From: Cymbidium sinense
Taxonomy: Eukaryota; Streptophyta; Magnoliopsida; Asparagales; Orchidaceae
Reading direction: 5' to 3'
DNA: 64,000 bases
Assembly (NCBI GenBank): GCA_021442155.1
Contig: CM038214.1
Span: 48,614,703-48,678,702, forward strand
Positions 26,055-37,965 of this stretch are shown here, piece after piece. Position 1 is the stretch's first letter. Each line of letters begins with the position of its first letter. A program made the position numbers and the translations under genes. The notes below the pieces were generated by a model, which saw only the letters and a list, made by a program, of their open reading frames with translations, was not told the DNA's origin and did no database searches.

Positions 26055-29000
26055 CCCAAGGAGAATTAAAGTTCCCTTCACCTTCATACATCCAAACTAA
26101 AGCCAAATGAAAGATCTTCCCCCTCTCAAGTGTTCTTAACCATTTCAAACCACCAAAGCTAAAATTTTCAAGCCAAAGGTTGGTCTAGGGAACAATCAGT
26201 GAGGAATTAACCCAATTCCTTTGGCAAGCAAGTTCGATTCGAGGTTTCGAAGATCTAAGAACAATTCCAAAGCCAGTTGTCTAACGAATTGAGGTATGCC
26301 ATTAACAAGCTTGAGTTTTTCCTTAAGGAATTCAGTTGTGGTCATTTTCAAACAAAATATGATCTTCAATAAGATCAAACCATATATGATCATAGGATAT
26401 CCTTTAACGATCATGTAGCAATTGGAATTACTTGATTTCATGCTCTAGATCATTCACAATTAGTAAAGTACTATGAATGGCTCTCGTCTCCCACAGGAAA
26501 TAAAGGAGATGAGCTCTCAGCCATCCAATAAATGTATTTGGATTGGACAATCCAGATATAGGCGAACCGGATGATTTCTCCCTTTAGGAACTACGAGATT
26601 GATCTAGACAGTCTGATCTTTGGTCGAATGGTCCAAGATCATCCTGCATAATCGCACGAGCTGACGTGGCTCCACGCAGGCTCCACGTGGACCAACCCAT
26701 GCGGGCCATGTGATGGGATGCGCCACGCGACATGCAGATCCCACGCAGGTCCCTTCACTTAAAATAGTTAAATACCATTATTTGATGGTTTAAAATAATT
26801 AAAAAATTAATTGAATCTTAAAAAATTCATAGAAAAATAAATATAAAGAAAAGAAATACAAATGAAAGCTCTATGGATTCAACTTGATGAGAGGAATCCA
26901 TAGAAATTAAAATCCCTAATTTTTATTGGGTATTTTTCACTTAATTTGGGTTAATTAAAAAAACATAAACCCTAATTACTCTCTAATTAATAATCTAATT
27001 AATTTGAAACTTTGGGGAAATGAAATTAAGCATAAAACATACCTTAGATGAATTTTTGGGGATTTAATTCTTTGAATTCAAGGGAAATTGAAATCTAATA
27101 TGCTTAACCTTTAAATTAATCAAATTAATTAATCCTTAATGAAATAATTAGGAAATTTTAATCTAACAACCTTAAATCACCCAAATGAACTTCAGTGAAT
27201 ATTAAAACATCACTTAAACTCAATTAAACCTAAAAATCCTTAAATTGATCTAATTAGGTAATTCAATGGATTAAATAAGTCAATTAAATAACCTAAATTT
27301 AATTAAATCATTGTAAATCAACCAGTTAACCAAAAATTATGAATAAACCCTCATTGGAAAGATATTTCAACGAGGAATTTATAAAAAGTAAAACTCTTAA
27401 CTGAATCTAATTGAATTAGTCCTAATTCAGATTTTAATAAAATAATTAAAACTTTAATTACATCCCTAATTGCAAATCTAATCAAAATGAAACTTTGAAA
27501 ATTTGAAATTAGCATGTAACCCCAATTGTTAGAAAATTTTCAATCCCAATTGATCTATGGATTAGAAGTTGTTAATTTTGTAAATCCTTAGGTCATTCTT
27601 AATCAAATATTAGGTTAAAGAAATTAATTAATCTATTAAATTAAATGGTAATTCAAATCGATTTCAATCAAACATCAAGAAACTATTAAGGAACTTCTCT
27701 AAATATTCAAAGTCAATTGAAGTGATCAAACTCAATCTTAAGTTAATAAAGTAAAATCTTAGGTTAACAAAATTATTAATTAACTTCAACCTTAAACTTT
27801 GAATCAATGAAATTTAATGAAAAAACTCATCTTTAGTGAATTTAAGAATGAATCTAAAACTTAGGACAATTAAATCAGATCAAATAACAACCTAAGTACT
27901 TTACGTTAAGCCTAATCCATGCACAAACATAAGGTACTAATTCATATTAATGAACTTAAACTTTAAGCTTACAAATCTGTAATTTAATAAACTTAAATTA
28001 AATTGAATGAAATCAAACTTTAATCTAAAATTTTTAAATTAACATGAACCAAATCAAATGAAACCCATATAGCTTATTTTAAAATGAAACAAATCAAACA
28101 AATAAAATCAAACAAAGCAATTCAAACAAATGAAATAACTCAAATCAAACTTAAAATTTAAAAGGAGAAGAAACTTAAAACCAATCCAAACATAAATAAC
28201 ATCAAAAGGATTAATTAAGAAACTTAAGGATCTTAGTTAGACTTTTGGACACTTCATTAGAAGTTAGGATGTTGAATGGAAAGAGCTCCATCCAAAAATG
28301 GAATCATTCCATTCTTTATTCTTGAAATCCTATACAACCTTAAAAAAAATAAAATGGAATAAAAATGAATTTGGATCATTAAATTATTTGAATTGAAACT
28401 GCCCAAAGTTAAAAATTAAACAAAATCAAACGTTAAATTGAAACATGAACTTAAAGGAGCCTAGCAAAGCCTTACCACACAAGCTCCTCTTTTACACACA
28501 CTAGATCATTTAGGTCATGGACTCTAGATCTAGCATAGATCGTTCTATGATTTTCTTTAATCTTATGTGTTGTACTTCACATGTCTGTGTGGTGTATTAC
28601 TTTAGACTGGATGTCAAGGCTTGTTTGTTCGTTAGACTGGATGTTAGGTTGTTCTTTCTATATTTAACACTATTTTTTTTGCAAGGGGCTCTGCTAAGGG
28701 ATCACTGCAATAAATAAATCATAAAATTATTATTTGCTTGCAGGTGTTGAAGATCCTTTAACATAGTCCATAAGATGGGTGGGCTTGGCAAGCAACTAAT
28801 GCTAAGCCCGTATGTTAGTGAAATATAAACTGCTTTGTGTGTTGTGTGTATTTCCTAACATCTATTTTACTGAGTGTAGGATTTCTTTTAAAGTTTAAAT
28901 ATAAATTTGATCATAGAATTAGGTTAGGATCAATGGGGTTTAGAATTAGTAGGAGCTGACCCAACTAGTAGATGGTGTAGTGGTCCCCTGTGGGGCTGGA

Positions 29001-30545
29001 TGGATGTCCCTAAAGAAGGAGACTTTCATGGAAAGAAGATCCATAGATCTAAACTTGTAGGTCTAGGCCGGGTTGTATAAGGGAAGAACTTGGCTGCCCA
29101 TTTTTCTTTCTTTTGTGATGAACAACGGTATCTGCCCGCATCGACCTTTTTCTTAAATAATTTAATTTGGCTTGATTTATTTTGGGTGTGCAATAGAAAC
29201 AACATGCTTTTTCTAGGTTTCTTTCTGTACTATGTTTATGCTATAATGTATGCCTAGACATAGGCTCATAGGATAAACCAAATTTTTTACCCAACTAAAT
29301 CAATCAAAACATAAAAATAAATGGAATTCACAAACTTCATATAAAAGTCTAGGAATTAAAGAAAGATAAAATATGTAGTAACCCATTAGCTGGATGTTTT
29401 AACATCATGCATAAATTATATTGTTTCACTCTTGATTAAGGAAGGGCTTCCATCTTTTCTAGACAACTTGGGCTTGACCTTTGAGAGCCTATGATGGAAG
29501 AACACCTTCTTATATTCTGATTTGACCCATAACCTTTTTCTAATTGCATGCATTAGGCATAAATTACATTCCTATGACCTAAATGAATCTTGAGTCAAAA
29601 TTCATAAAACCTAGAAAATATGCATTAGTTAGATGTATCTTCATGCCCTACATGATCTTAGGATTTAGGTAGTTAGTCTAGTTTCATAGATTTCTTTCCT
29701 AGAAATGCAACATCTAAGCCATCTTGCATTCATGTGACCTGACTTCATAAATTCAAAATACGCTTAGGTGGTGTTAGTTGGTAGCCTTCTTCAGGTAGGT
29801 TGTAAGTCCAGAAGAGTCAGAAATAGGTTAGTTCTCTCAAGTGAGGAGAATGGACAATGATTTCCAAGAACTAGGTTAAGCATTTGACATGTGTCAGAAG
29901 CACCTGTAGACTAGGTTCTGAAGCATCCTTTTTAGGAATAAGTCTTCAACCCTAGGAATTTTTATAATCTTATGCTGTTAGAATCTAAGCCCTAGATTTT
30001 TAAGAAAATGATAACTAAAAATCTAAAATTAAATCCCAAATTTGAAGCTCAGTCATAGGATAGTTGAAATGTCTACTGGTATCCCAATATCAATAGGCAT
30101 TTCCTACTCTTTCCCATTTGACTCTTGAAAATGACTCTCCAATTTGGACCTCTCCCAATTGAATTTCCAAAAACCAATCCTTTGAAAGTGACCCTAATAG
30201 TCTTTAGGAATAACTTTTATTTCTTTAATTGAGAGTATTCTTAGGAAGAGAATCTTCCTAAGATGTAATTAACTATCGAGGCTTGCCTTTATAAGAAACC
30301 ATAATCCCAAGATAAAATAAACCTTGTTCTACCTTTCCATGTAGTTTAGGGGAAAATACTCTAGTACACAAAAGGCCCATTAACCTTAGGAGTCTTTTAT
30401 TGAAATGATCAAATCCATTATAGGAGAGCATGTTTATCTTTTGAGATAATATGTTTATTCCTTAATGTTGTATTTGGTCATCTAAATAAAATATTTCTAA
30501 TCTCTATGTGGTGTCATTTTTTTTCTCTATTCTAAAGAAAATAGC
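26055..30545 (+). repeat. 3' (right) LTR, ~4.5 kb, 5'-truncated
   Basis: Homologous to 14239-18734 of the left LTR. It lacks the first 730 bases or so and any polypurine tract. The junction with the tandem field shares CCCCA: the repeat reads ...GCCCTTAATG-CCCCA and the LTR reads ...CTCTACCCCA. A deletion between these points is therefore likely. Its 3' end (TCTCTATTCTAAAG) is followed by AATAG and then by LINE sequence. Confidence 0.8.
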
Positions 30546-30550
30546 AATAG
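30546..30550. other. Candidate target-site duplication AATAG (right)
   Basis: Matches AATAG at 13502-13506. Coding LINE sequence resumes directly downstream. Confidence 0.45.
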
Positions 30551-32845
30551 AAACTTGGCACTGTATTAGAATTAAAAAAATCCTCTTCTCCTATTTTCCT
30601 TAAAATCAGGAATAATATTATTCCTACTTTTTATTCTATTCTTGTGTGGAGAATTTTAAGGGATTGTACTGTTATTGATTCTTTACTCTTAAACAGAGGT
30701 ATTTATCCACCTTTTAAATGCATGTGTCTATCATATTTAGAATGTTAGTCATGTTTTTGTTAATGGTGCCATTATGTCTAAAGTTTGGAGTTGGTATGAG
30801 GATTTATTTAAATTAATTTATTTTAATGGTAATTTAACTTTAATGCAACTTCTTGACTCTTATTTTCTAAATGTTGTTAAAGGGCATATCAAAATTATGG
30901 TGGCTATTACTTTGATTTGGTTTATTTGGCTTGACAGAAATGATGCTAAGAATCATAATGTGCCTATATATTATAAGAGGAATATTGCTAGGACTATAGA
31001 TAAGATTTTTTTCTTTACATAGGGCTGCTCTTCTTAGTAGTACTAATTTTAGAGTTTGCAAGTTTCTTGCCTATAAATTGGGTATCAATTTTTCTTATTG
31101 TGACTTATCTCTAGATTATAAAATTATTCATTGGATTAAGCCTCTTAATTGTTATATTAAATTTTATACTGATGACTCTATTACATAGAACAAGTTGAGT
31201 TGTGGTGGTATTTTTGAAAAAATCTTGGGAATATTATCTTGGCTTTTTCCACTCCTCTCGCTACTAATTCTATTATGTTTGCTGAATTGTTGGTTGTTTA
31301 TCATGCTCTTAATCTATGTTTGTATAGAAATTTTCATATATTTGGTTGGAATCTGATGTTGAGATTGTTGTTTCTATAATCAATTATAACAATAAGGGTA
31401 ATGCTGAGCTTTTTTATTAAATTAGAAATATTAAAGCTATTATCTCTAAACTTTCCTTTAAAATTACTCATATTTTAAGAGATGGTAAAGCTTGTGCAGA
31501 TATCTTAGCTAGTTTGGGTTGCAATCTCTCTGATTTTACTTTGTTTACCAATGTAAATATTTATAAGAAATTAAGAGGGCTATCTAATTTAGATAAATCT
31601 GATTTTCCTTATGTTAGATTTTCTTAAATTTTTTTTCTTGCTTTTCTATTGGTGGTTTTCTTGGGGCTTCTATTTGGGAGCTTCTGGTGGTTTTGGATTG
31701 TTCGGTTACTGTTGGCTCCTATTCTTTCTTGGGCACTTTCTATTCTTGTTTTATTCTTGTATTTTATAGGTTGGAATGCTAGCTTTAGCTATTTTGGTTA
31801 TCAAGCTATTATCGATCGCTGCCCTTACTTTTATTGTGGTATCTCTTGTGACTTTATTTTTTTGGCTTTTGGTTGGTTGGTTGGTTGGCTTTTTCTAGGG
31901 GCTTTGTGGTTGGTCTCCTTGAGCTTCTTGGTTTTTAGTTCCTTCTCTGGATGTGATGTTGGATGTGCTTCTCTTCCTTCTATTTCATTTTAGGAGGTTG
32001 GGCTAGTTTGGTTTTGGGTGTGGTTGCTACTTTCCTTTGTGGCTTTGGTGGTTGTGTTGTTACTTATTTTGGTTGGTGGTTACTATGGTCTTTTTTGGTT
32101 TCTTTAGTCTAGTTGGAGTTGGTGAGCTTGCTGGTTGCTTCTCTTCTTGCCCCCTTATTTCTGTTTCTGATATTTCCTCCTTGGTTGGTGACTTTGTTTC
32201 TCTCTCTTACTACTTTTGGGTGGTTGGATGTTTGTGCTAGCTTGGAATTTTTTCTTTATTGGCTCCGCTTTTCTGATGTTGCTCGATTCGGCTAGTGGCT
32301 TTGTTACTATTCTTCCCTTTTCAGTGGTTGGTTCAAGATCTTTATTGGTTATTGGTGTGTGCTCGGGTGCCTTTGTGAGGTTTGTTGGCTATGATGGCTA
32401 GAATGTTTACTCTTTTTTGTTGGTTGGTGGCATTTTTTGTGAATGTAACCCTCCTTTCAGAGTTTGCAACTCACAAATTTTTGTTTCCCCTTCTAAAGTT
32501 TGTGATTGATCTTGAGCCTTTTCTTTAGCCTTTCTATCATTTCTCTTTATGTCTGTTTATTTTATTTTAATTGTGCTTATCTCTGCTTTAGTTTTTTCCT
32601 ATAGGTTTCCATCATTTGCTCTTGGTTCTCTTCAGGTGGTATGCTAACCTGCTCAGGGATTTTGTGTTGTAGCTATTCTTTTTTTAGTTTTCCTTTGGCT
32701 TTTAGTTTTCTTTTGTATTAGTTAGAGGATTTTTCACTTTATGCCTTTCTGTAGATCTTTGAGCAGCAGTCTTTGAGATTTAACCCATTTAAGGACATTA
32801 TATCCTTCACTTTTGGTAATAAAAATTCCCCTTTTTACCAAAAGA
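30551..32845 (+). mobile_element. LINE fragment, continuation: zf-RVT, RNase H, 3' UTR and poly(A)
   Basis: Continues the LINE interrupted at 13501. A degraded zf-RVT segment (PTFYSILVWRILRDCTVID, LLLNRGIYPPFKCMCL) spans about 30600-30770. The frame at 30774-31022 gives the linker with WFIWLDRNDAKNHN. An RNase H domain follows at about 31110-31627: FYTDDS with the first Asp, FAELLVVYHALNLCLY with Glu, then after a frameshift ESDVEIVVSIIN with Asp and RDGKACADILASLG, ending in a TAA at 31625-31627. A T/G-rich 3' UTR of 1.2 kb ends in GGTAATAAAAATTCCC and an A-rich tail, joined directly to CCCTAAA repeats. The Cys/His set of zf-RVT is degraded. Confidence 0.85.
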
Positions 32846-34110
32846 AAAAAAAACCCTAAACCCTAAATCCTAAACCCTAAACACCCTAAAGCCTGAACCC
32901 TAAACCCTAAACCCTAAACCCTAAACCCTAAAAAAACCCAACCTAAATCCTAAACCCAAACCAAAACCCTAAAACCATAAACCACTAAATGCTGCAAAAC
33001 CACAAAATCTAAAACCTAAACCTAAACTAAATAAAACATAAAAAAATAAAATAAATAAAATAAAATAAAAACCTAAGCTAAAACATAAACTAAACTTAAA
33101 AATAAAATAAAATAAAATAATAAAAATAAACTAAAATAAAATAAATAAAAACCTAAGCTAAATCAAAAAATAAAATAAACCTAAGAATAAATAACCTAAA
33201 TAAAATAAAAACTAAACATGAAATAAAAATAAAATAAACTTAAAATAAAAGAAAATTAAAATCTAAACCTAAAAAATAAACCAAAAAAATAAAACTAAAA
33301 CTTGAACCCTAAACTAAAAATAACCTAAACCTAAAATAAAAAAATAAACAAAAAAAGGAAAGTTAAACCTAAACTAAAATAAACTAAACTAAAATAAATA
33401 AAACATAAACCTAAACCTAAATTAAATAAAATAAAATAAACTAAAAATAAAATTGAACCTAAACTAAAAAAATAAAACTAAAAATAAACCTAAAATAAAA
33501 ACCTAAAAATTAAACCTAAAAAAATAAAATAAACTTAAACTTAAAAATAAAAAATAAAACCTAAACCTATAAAATAAAATAAAAATAAAACTCAACCAAA
33601 AAATAAAACTAAACCTAAACCCAAACCTAAAAAATAAACTTAAATATAAAACATAAACTAAAATAAATGAACCTAAAATAAATAAACTAAACTAAATAAA
33701 ATAGTAAAAATAAAAAATAAACTAAATTAAAATAAATAAAAAAATAAATTAAATATACTAAATAAACCTAAACCTACCGGTTTACTAAATTTTCTTTTTT
33801 TTAATAAAGACCTTAAACCCTAAATCCTAAACCCTAAACCCAAAACCCTAAACCCTAACCCTACAACCGTAAACCTTAAACCCTAAACTCTAAATCCTAA
33901 ACCCTAATCCCTAACCCTAAACCCTAAACCCAAAACCCTAAACCCTAAAAGCAAAACTCTAAAACCTTAAACCTTAAACCCTAATCCCTAAACCATAAAC
34001 CCTAATCTTAAACCCCAAACCCTAAACCTAAACCTAAAGGAACTAAATAAATTAAAAATAAATCTAAAGCCTAAAACCTAATAAACCTAAACCTAAACCT
34101 AAACACTAAG
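32846..34110 (+). repeat. Telomere-like block, A-rich spacer and landmark
   Basis: CCCTAAA-rich at 32850-32990, then an AATAAA spacer, then the landmark CCTACCGGTTTACTAAATT at about 33772-33796, then a second CCCTAAA-rich block (33810-34100) that ends at the GRP junction. No gene. Confidence 0.9.
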
Positions 34111-34518
34111 CATGGGCAGGAACATCACCGTTAACCAAGGCCAGTCTAGATATGGCTGGTGGATATGGAGGTGGTGGTCGAGCAGTGGTGGTTATGGAGG
34201 CGAGAGGAGCGACAGAGGTTACAACCGTGGTTATGGGGGAGAGGGAGATCGGGGATATTATGGTGGATTCCGCTACTCGAGAGGCCAGGGTGGTTATGAT
34301 GGGAACCAAGGAAACTAAAGAACATCCAATCTACTACTTATGGAACTGTCTTTACAATAGAGATGATTTTAGTTATCTAGGGTTTTTGATTTACTCTATG
34401 CGTGCTCAATTTTTATCTATGTCGCCACTTCTGTCTTAGAAAACTTGGTGTGTTACTTGGTTGATGAAATCAAAAATAAAGAAATGTTAAATATGAATTT
34501 ATTCTTTATTAAAAAAAA
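34111..34518 (+). pseudogene. GRP fragment copy C (best preserved reading frame)
   Basis: The most readable GRP7/8-type fragment. The frame at 34112-34318 gives MGRNITVNQGQSRYG, then a shifted Trp-rich segment caused by indels in the Gly codons, then GGYGGERSDRGYNRGYGG, GDRGYYGGFRYSRGQGGYDG and a stop. The C-terminal SRYSRG...GYDGN pattern is typical of plant GRP7/8. A deletion of about 14 bases removes the NLDG part of the RRM strand compared with copy D. A 3' UTR of about 200 bases ends in A8 at 34511-34518. The Met used by the frame is internal to the RRM and not a true start. Confidence 0.85.
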
Positions 34519-34945
34519 CCAAAAACCCTAAACCCTAAACCAAAAACCAAAAACCCTAAACCCTAAAAACCCTAAACCCTAAACCCTAAACCCTAAAAAA
34601 CTAAACCTGAACTAAATAAACATAAACCCTATACCTTAAACCTAAACCTAAACTATAAACCTAAACTTAAACCTAAAACCTAAACTAAACCCTAAACCTA
34701 AAATCTAACCTAAGCTCTAAACTAACTAACCTAATCTAAACCAAATAAACCTAAAGTTTAAATAAAATCTAAACTAAACCAACCTAAACCCTAACCCTAA
34801 ACCTAAACCTAACCTAAACCTAAACTAAAACTAAAACTAAAACTAAACACTAAACCTAAATTTAAACTAAACTAAACTAAAACCTAACTAACTCTAAACT
34901 ATAAACACCTAAAACCTAAACCCAACCCCTAACTAAATAAACCTC
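34519..34945 (+). repeat. Telomere-like block
   Basis: CCAAAAACCCTAAACCC follows the GRP A-run as in the other copies, then CCTAAA/CTAAAC variants run up to the LINE junction near 34945. Confidence 0.85.
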
Positions 34946-34984
34946 CCTCTCTTTCTGATTTTTCCCTCCTAGACATCCTGGGAT

Positions 34985-36465
34985 CTCTAATTTTACTCGC
35001 TTTGATTGAATTCTTTGAATGGCATCTATCCTGACATGTGCTTAGTCAGACTATATGGTGAGCTTGACTCATATGGCTCCACCTCAAATTTTGGATGTTT
35101 GGCTAAGACATCGACATTTTGGGATCACCAAATGCTACAAATTCTACTAAATCATTTTAGGAAGCTCTCTCTAGTAAGGCATCTCACCATGTTGATTTGG
35201 TAAATCTCATTTTGACTTCTTTTATGGTTTGCCAGTCATTATGTTCTCTAATGTGGATGTTGAATTATTGGTGAAACCATTTGAATTCTCTCTTGTTAGA
35301 AATTTTGTTTTACATCATCTGAATTTGGATAAAATCTGCACCTTTTTTCATTATCTTAAGCATACGGGTGCCTTCTCGATTGGTTTTATTGACCCTCAGC
35401 ATATGATTCAACTTTCTAACGATCTAGATTATTCATGTATTTTTGTGCATCACTCTTTATCTTTAATTGTCAAATGCGCTTATTGAAGTGGTCACCCCTT
35501 TGTAACATTAAGGAGGAATCTCTTATTGTCCTTGTAGGGTTATCTCTTCCTAATATGCCCATTCATTTTGTTTTACGTGATGTGCTTTCTATAATTTGGG
35601 CCCTTTTGGTCCCTTTACAACTACCCTAAACTCGAGCATCTCTACTCTTGGCTCGATCCTAGTGGAATTAGACATAATTAAAAAAATACCCTAAGGAAGT
35701 TTGGATTGGCTCTAAAAAGTATGGGTATTCATAAAAGGTTGAATTGGAGAATCTTTTGGTTTTTTGTTCTAACTAAAAAATTCATGGCCATGAAAATTTT
35801 GATTGCTTTTTTCTCCATCCTCATTTAAAAAAGAGAAATCCTCCTAAATAAAATCTTTTTCCTAGTCATAAGCCAATCACTACATTTGTTCAAAAATCAG
35901 CCTCAGATCCTAAGAATGGTATGAAGGCTGCTATTGAGGTTGATTCCTTGAATATCAGGGTCATTTCTGTTGAACCAGTTTTTGATCCTAATATTGCTAT
36001 GGTTTCCTGATTTTAGAATGGGAAAGATGAATCACCTCTTACCTCTTCTTTAAATTTAAAAATTTCTAATGCGAAGAATAACAAAATTTCAAGGTTATTG
36101 GATGATGATTCTATTTCCTCAGATTCTATCCTTGCTTCTATGTCGACTTTGATTGATGAATATTAAGTTTTCAATGAGGATTTAAATGATGTCAACCATG
36201 CTGAAAATATTTCTGATCTGGATTAAACTTTTTATGCTTTTAATGGTTCTAAATCATCACTGTCTCTCATTTCTAATCTTGATATTCATGTTAACCCTAC
36301 TTTTCAACTAAATTTGGATTTTGAAGAGGGTGAACTCCTCTATAAACACTTGGAGAAGTCTCTTAAATTAGTGACCAATGTTACTAAATCTTACTCGGAT
36401 GATGCCTCTAGGGGAAAAGGAAATGGTTTTCAAACTTATCATGCCAAAAAGAAAAAGAAGTGTTA
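34985..36465 (+). pseudogene. LINE ORF1 protein relic (DUF4283-like)
   Basis: Frames at 35229-35486 and 35435-35629 together show the DUF4283-type pattern of plant LINE ORF1 RNA-binding proteins: VKPFEFSLVRNFVLHHLN, KHTGAFSIGFIDPQHMIQL, LSNDLDYSCIFV, then MRLLKWSPLCNIKEESLIVL and VGLSLPNMPIHFVLRDVLS, the last close to the family pattern WxxLPxLPxHF. Downstream an acidic, Ser-rich C-terminal region can be read in pieces up to a basic KKKKKC end near 36463. Several frameshifts and stops separate the pieces. No CCHC knuckle was found. Confidence 0.75.
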
Positions 36466-36561
36466 AAAATTAGCCTCACAAACTGTCTAAAAACACTAGA
36501 TCTGCTATAGCCTCTCACTCTTCTCTTAATTATCCTTTTCTTTCCCCCTTTTTACTTCATT

Positions 36562-37490
36562 ATGTTCAATTTTCTTATTAGGAACGTTGGAGGGATTGGT
36601 ACCCTCTATATTCAGAATCGTATTAGAAATGTTTGTCGCATTCATAATATTACATTACTCATTATTTTGGAACCTATTATTCATGCTAATAAAATTAATC
36701 TTGTTGCTAGAATGATTGACTACAACAAATTTTACTCCAATGTTAGTAATAAGATCTGGTGTTTTTGGAATAATTTCATTGAGGTATTTATTATTGATGA
36801 TTTTGAACAAGTTGTTAATGCTCAAATCTCTTATGCTGACTATTGTGTTTTGAGCTCTTTTGTTTATGCTTCTTGTTATAGATCTGGTCGAAACCTCCTT
36901 TGGGATAATTTGAGAAATTTTGCTACCTAGGTCAACAAACCTTAGTTTGTGGATGGTGATTTCAACACTATTTTATTTTCTTCAGAAATGGAGTGGTGGT
37001 TGTTCTCCCAAAATTTATTTTACGGAAGAATTTTCCAATATGATCCTTGATTGTAATTTAGTTAATATTGGCTTTAAGGGTTCTAATTACACTTAGGAAA
37101 ACTTTAGACTTTGGCAAAGGTTGGACTAGATTCTTTTTAATACTCATTGGATTACTCAATGACCTATTACTTATGTTGATCATTTAAGTGGAACCTTGTC
37201 TAATCATGCTCCTCTTTGGTTTCTCAAACATAATTCTAATAAATTAAAAAAAAAAACTCCTTTTTTAGATTTAACATGTGGATTCAGATATTAATTTTGA
37301 TGTTGTAGCTAAGAATTTGAAAGCCCCTTTACATCATGATAATTTGATTATGGGGATGAATAGACTTTGGTTTAAACATAAAAGAATTAAACAAAATTTT
37401 GGTTTGTGGAACAAGCATTGTTTTGAAAACCTTTTTACTAATATTAAAGACATGGAAAATTTGGTTTATGATCTTGAAGTCTCTAAATAA
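36562..37490 (+). pseudogene. LINE ORF2 N-terminus: AP-like endonuclease (broken)
   Basis: Exonuclease/endonuclease/phosphatase-fold domain that nicks target DNA for target-primed reverse transcription. The frame at 36562-36930 begins MFNFLIRNVGGIGTLYIQNR and has IRNVCRIHNITLLIILEPII, where the catalytic Asn and Glu are visible (RNVGG, LEP), then NKIWCFWNN and FVYASCYRSGRNLLWDNL. The GDFN motif (VDGDFNTILF) follows near 36950. Further on come NLVNIGFKGSNYT, LWQRLD and SNHAPLWFL (the SDHxP box with Asn in place of Asp), then the linker at 37278-37490 (LKHRIKQNFGLWNKHCFENL-like). Stops between the blocks make it a pseudogene. Confidence 0.85.
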
Positions 37491-37500
37491 ATTGAAAAAT

Positions 37501-37545
37501 ATACCTACACCCTAAAACCTAATAAACCTAAACCTAAACCCTAAG
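37501..37545 (+). repeat. Short telomere-like junction
   Basis: About 45 bases of CCCTAAA/CCTAAA units between the LINE end and GRP copy D, ending in the common CCCTAAG/AATGGG junction. Confidence 0.8.
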
Positions 37546-37965
37546 AATGGGCAGAGCCTTGATGGTGGGAACATCACCATCAACAAGAGATCAAGGTGGA
37601 GGCTGGGTGGAGGCATTATTGCATAACATTTGGAGGTGCTAGTGATATGGAGGTGGTCAGAGTAGTTGTGGTTATGGAGGTGGGAGGAGGGAGGTTACAA
37701 TCATGGTGGTGAGGTAGAGAATAGGGATATGATGGTGGATCTACTCAAGAGGCCGTGGTGGTCGATGGGAACTAGAGAAATTAAGAATGACTCACGATCA
37801 TACTTATGGAACTATGCCTTTACATTAGATTCTAGTTATCAAGGGTTTTGATTTAAGCGCTCATTTTTTATCTATGTCGTCACTTGGCTCTTAGAAAACT
37901 TGGTGTGTTACTTGGTTGATGAAATCGAAAATAAGAAATGTTGAATCTGAATTTATTCTCTCTTA
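37546..37965 (+). pseudogene. GRP fragment copy D
   Basis: Begins AATGGGCAGAGCCTTGATGG (NGQSLDG), keeps a shortened glycine-rich tail with several indels and an in-frame break, then the 3' UTR (AAAACTTGGTGTGTTACTTG). It ends in TTATTCTCTCTTA without its own A-run, because copy E begins immediately afterwards. Confidence 0.85.

Larger units (their letters stand above)
13507..30545 (+). mobile_element. 17-kb Ogre/Tat-like LTR retrotransposon without coding capacity
   Basis: Large LTR element on the + strand, nested in a LINE. A left LTR of about 5.2 kb is followed by a tRNA-Arg-like primer-binding site, about 7.3 kb of internal sequence and a right LTR of about 4.5 kb. Very long LTRs, this PBS type and a tandem-repeat field just before the 3' LTR are known for Ogre/Tat Ty3/gypsy elements. 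No gag, protease, RT, RNase H or integrase motif can be read in the internal region, whose longest frames are about 70 codons. It is therefore a non-autonomous derivative or heavily decayed. The two LTRs differ by many substitutions and small indels, so the insertion is old. The right LTR has lost its 5' end. Confidence 0.75.
34946..37500 (+). mobile_element. LINE fragment: ORF1 and endonuclease (3'-truncated)
   Basis: 5' portion of a plant LINE, lacking RT, RNase H, 3' UTR and poly(A). It abuts telomere-like sequence at both ends. The loss of its 3' end means this copy was cut by recombination or deletion and not only by incomplete reverse transcription. It lies downstream of the 3'-only LINE ending at 32845, so the two are not simply halves split by one insertion, although they could be from the same family. 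Confidence 0.8.

Noticed and set aside
31649..32401. Overlapping hydrophobic reading frames that look like membrane proteins
   Set aside because: They lie in the T/G-rich LINE 3' UTR, where T-rich codons give Phe, Leu, Val and Trp by composition. They overlap each other in different frames and match no family.
34112..34318. A short intact GRP gene
   Set aside because: The Met is internal to the RRM, most of the RRM is missing, the glycine tail is frame-shifted to Trp codons, and no promoter-like sequence is present. It is one of several amplified fragments.
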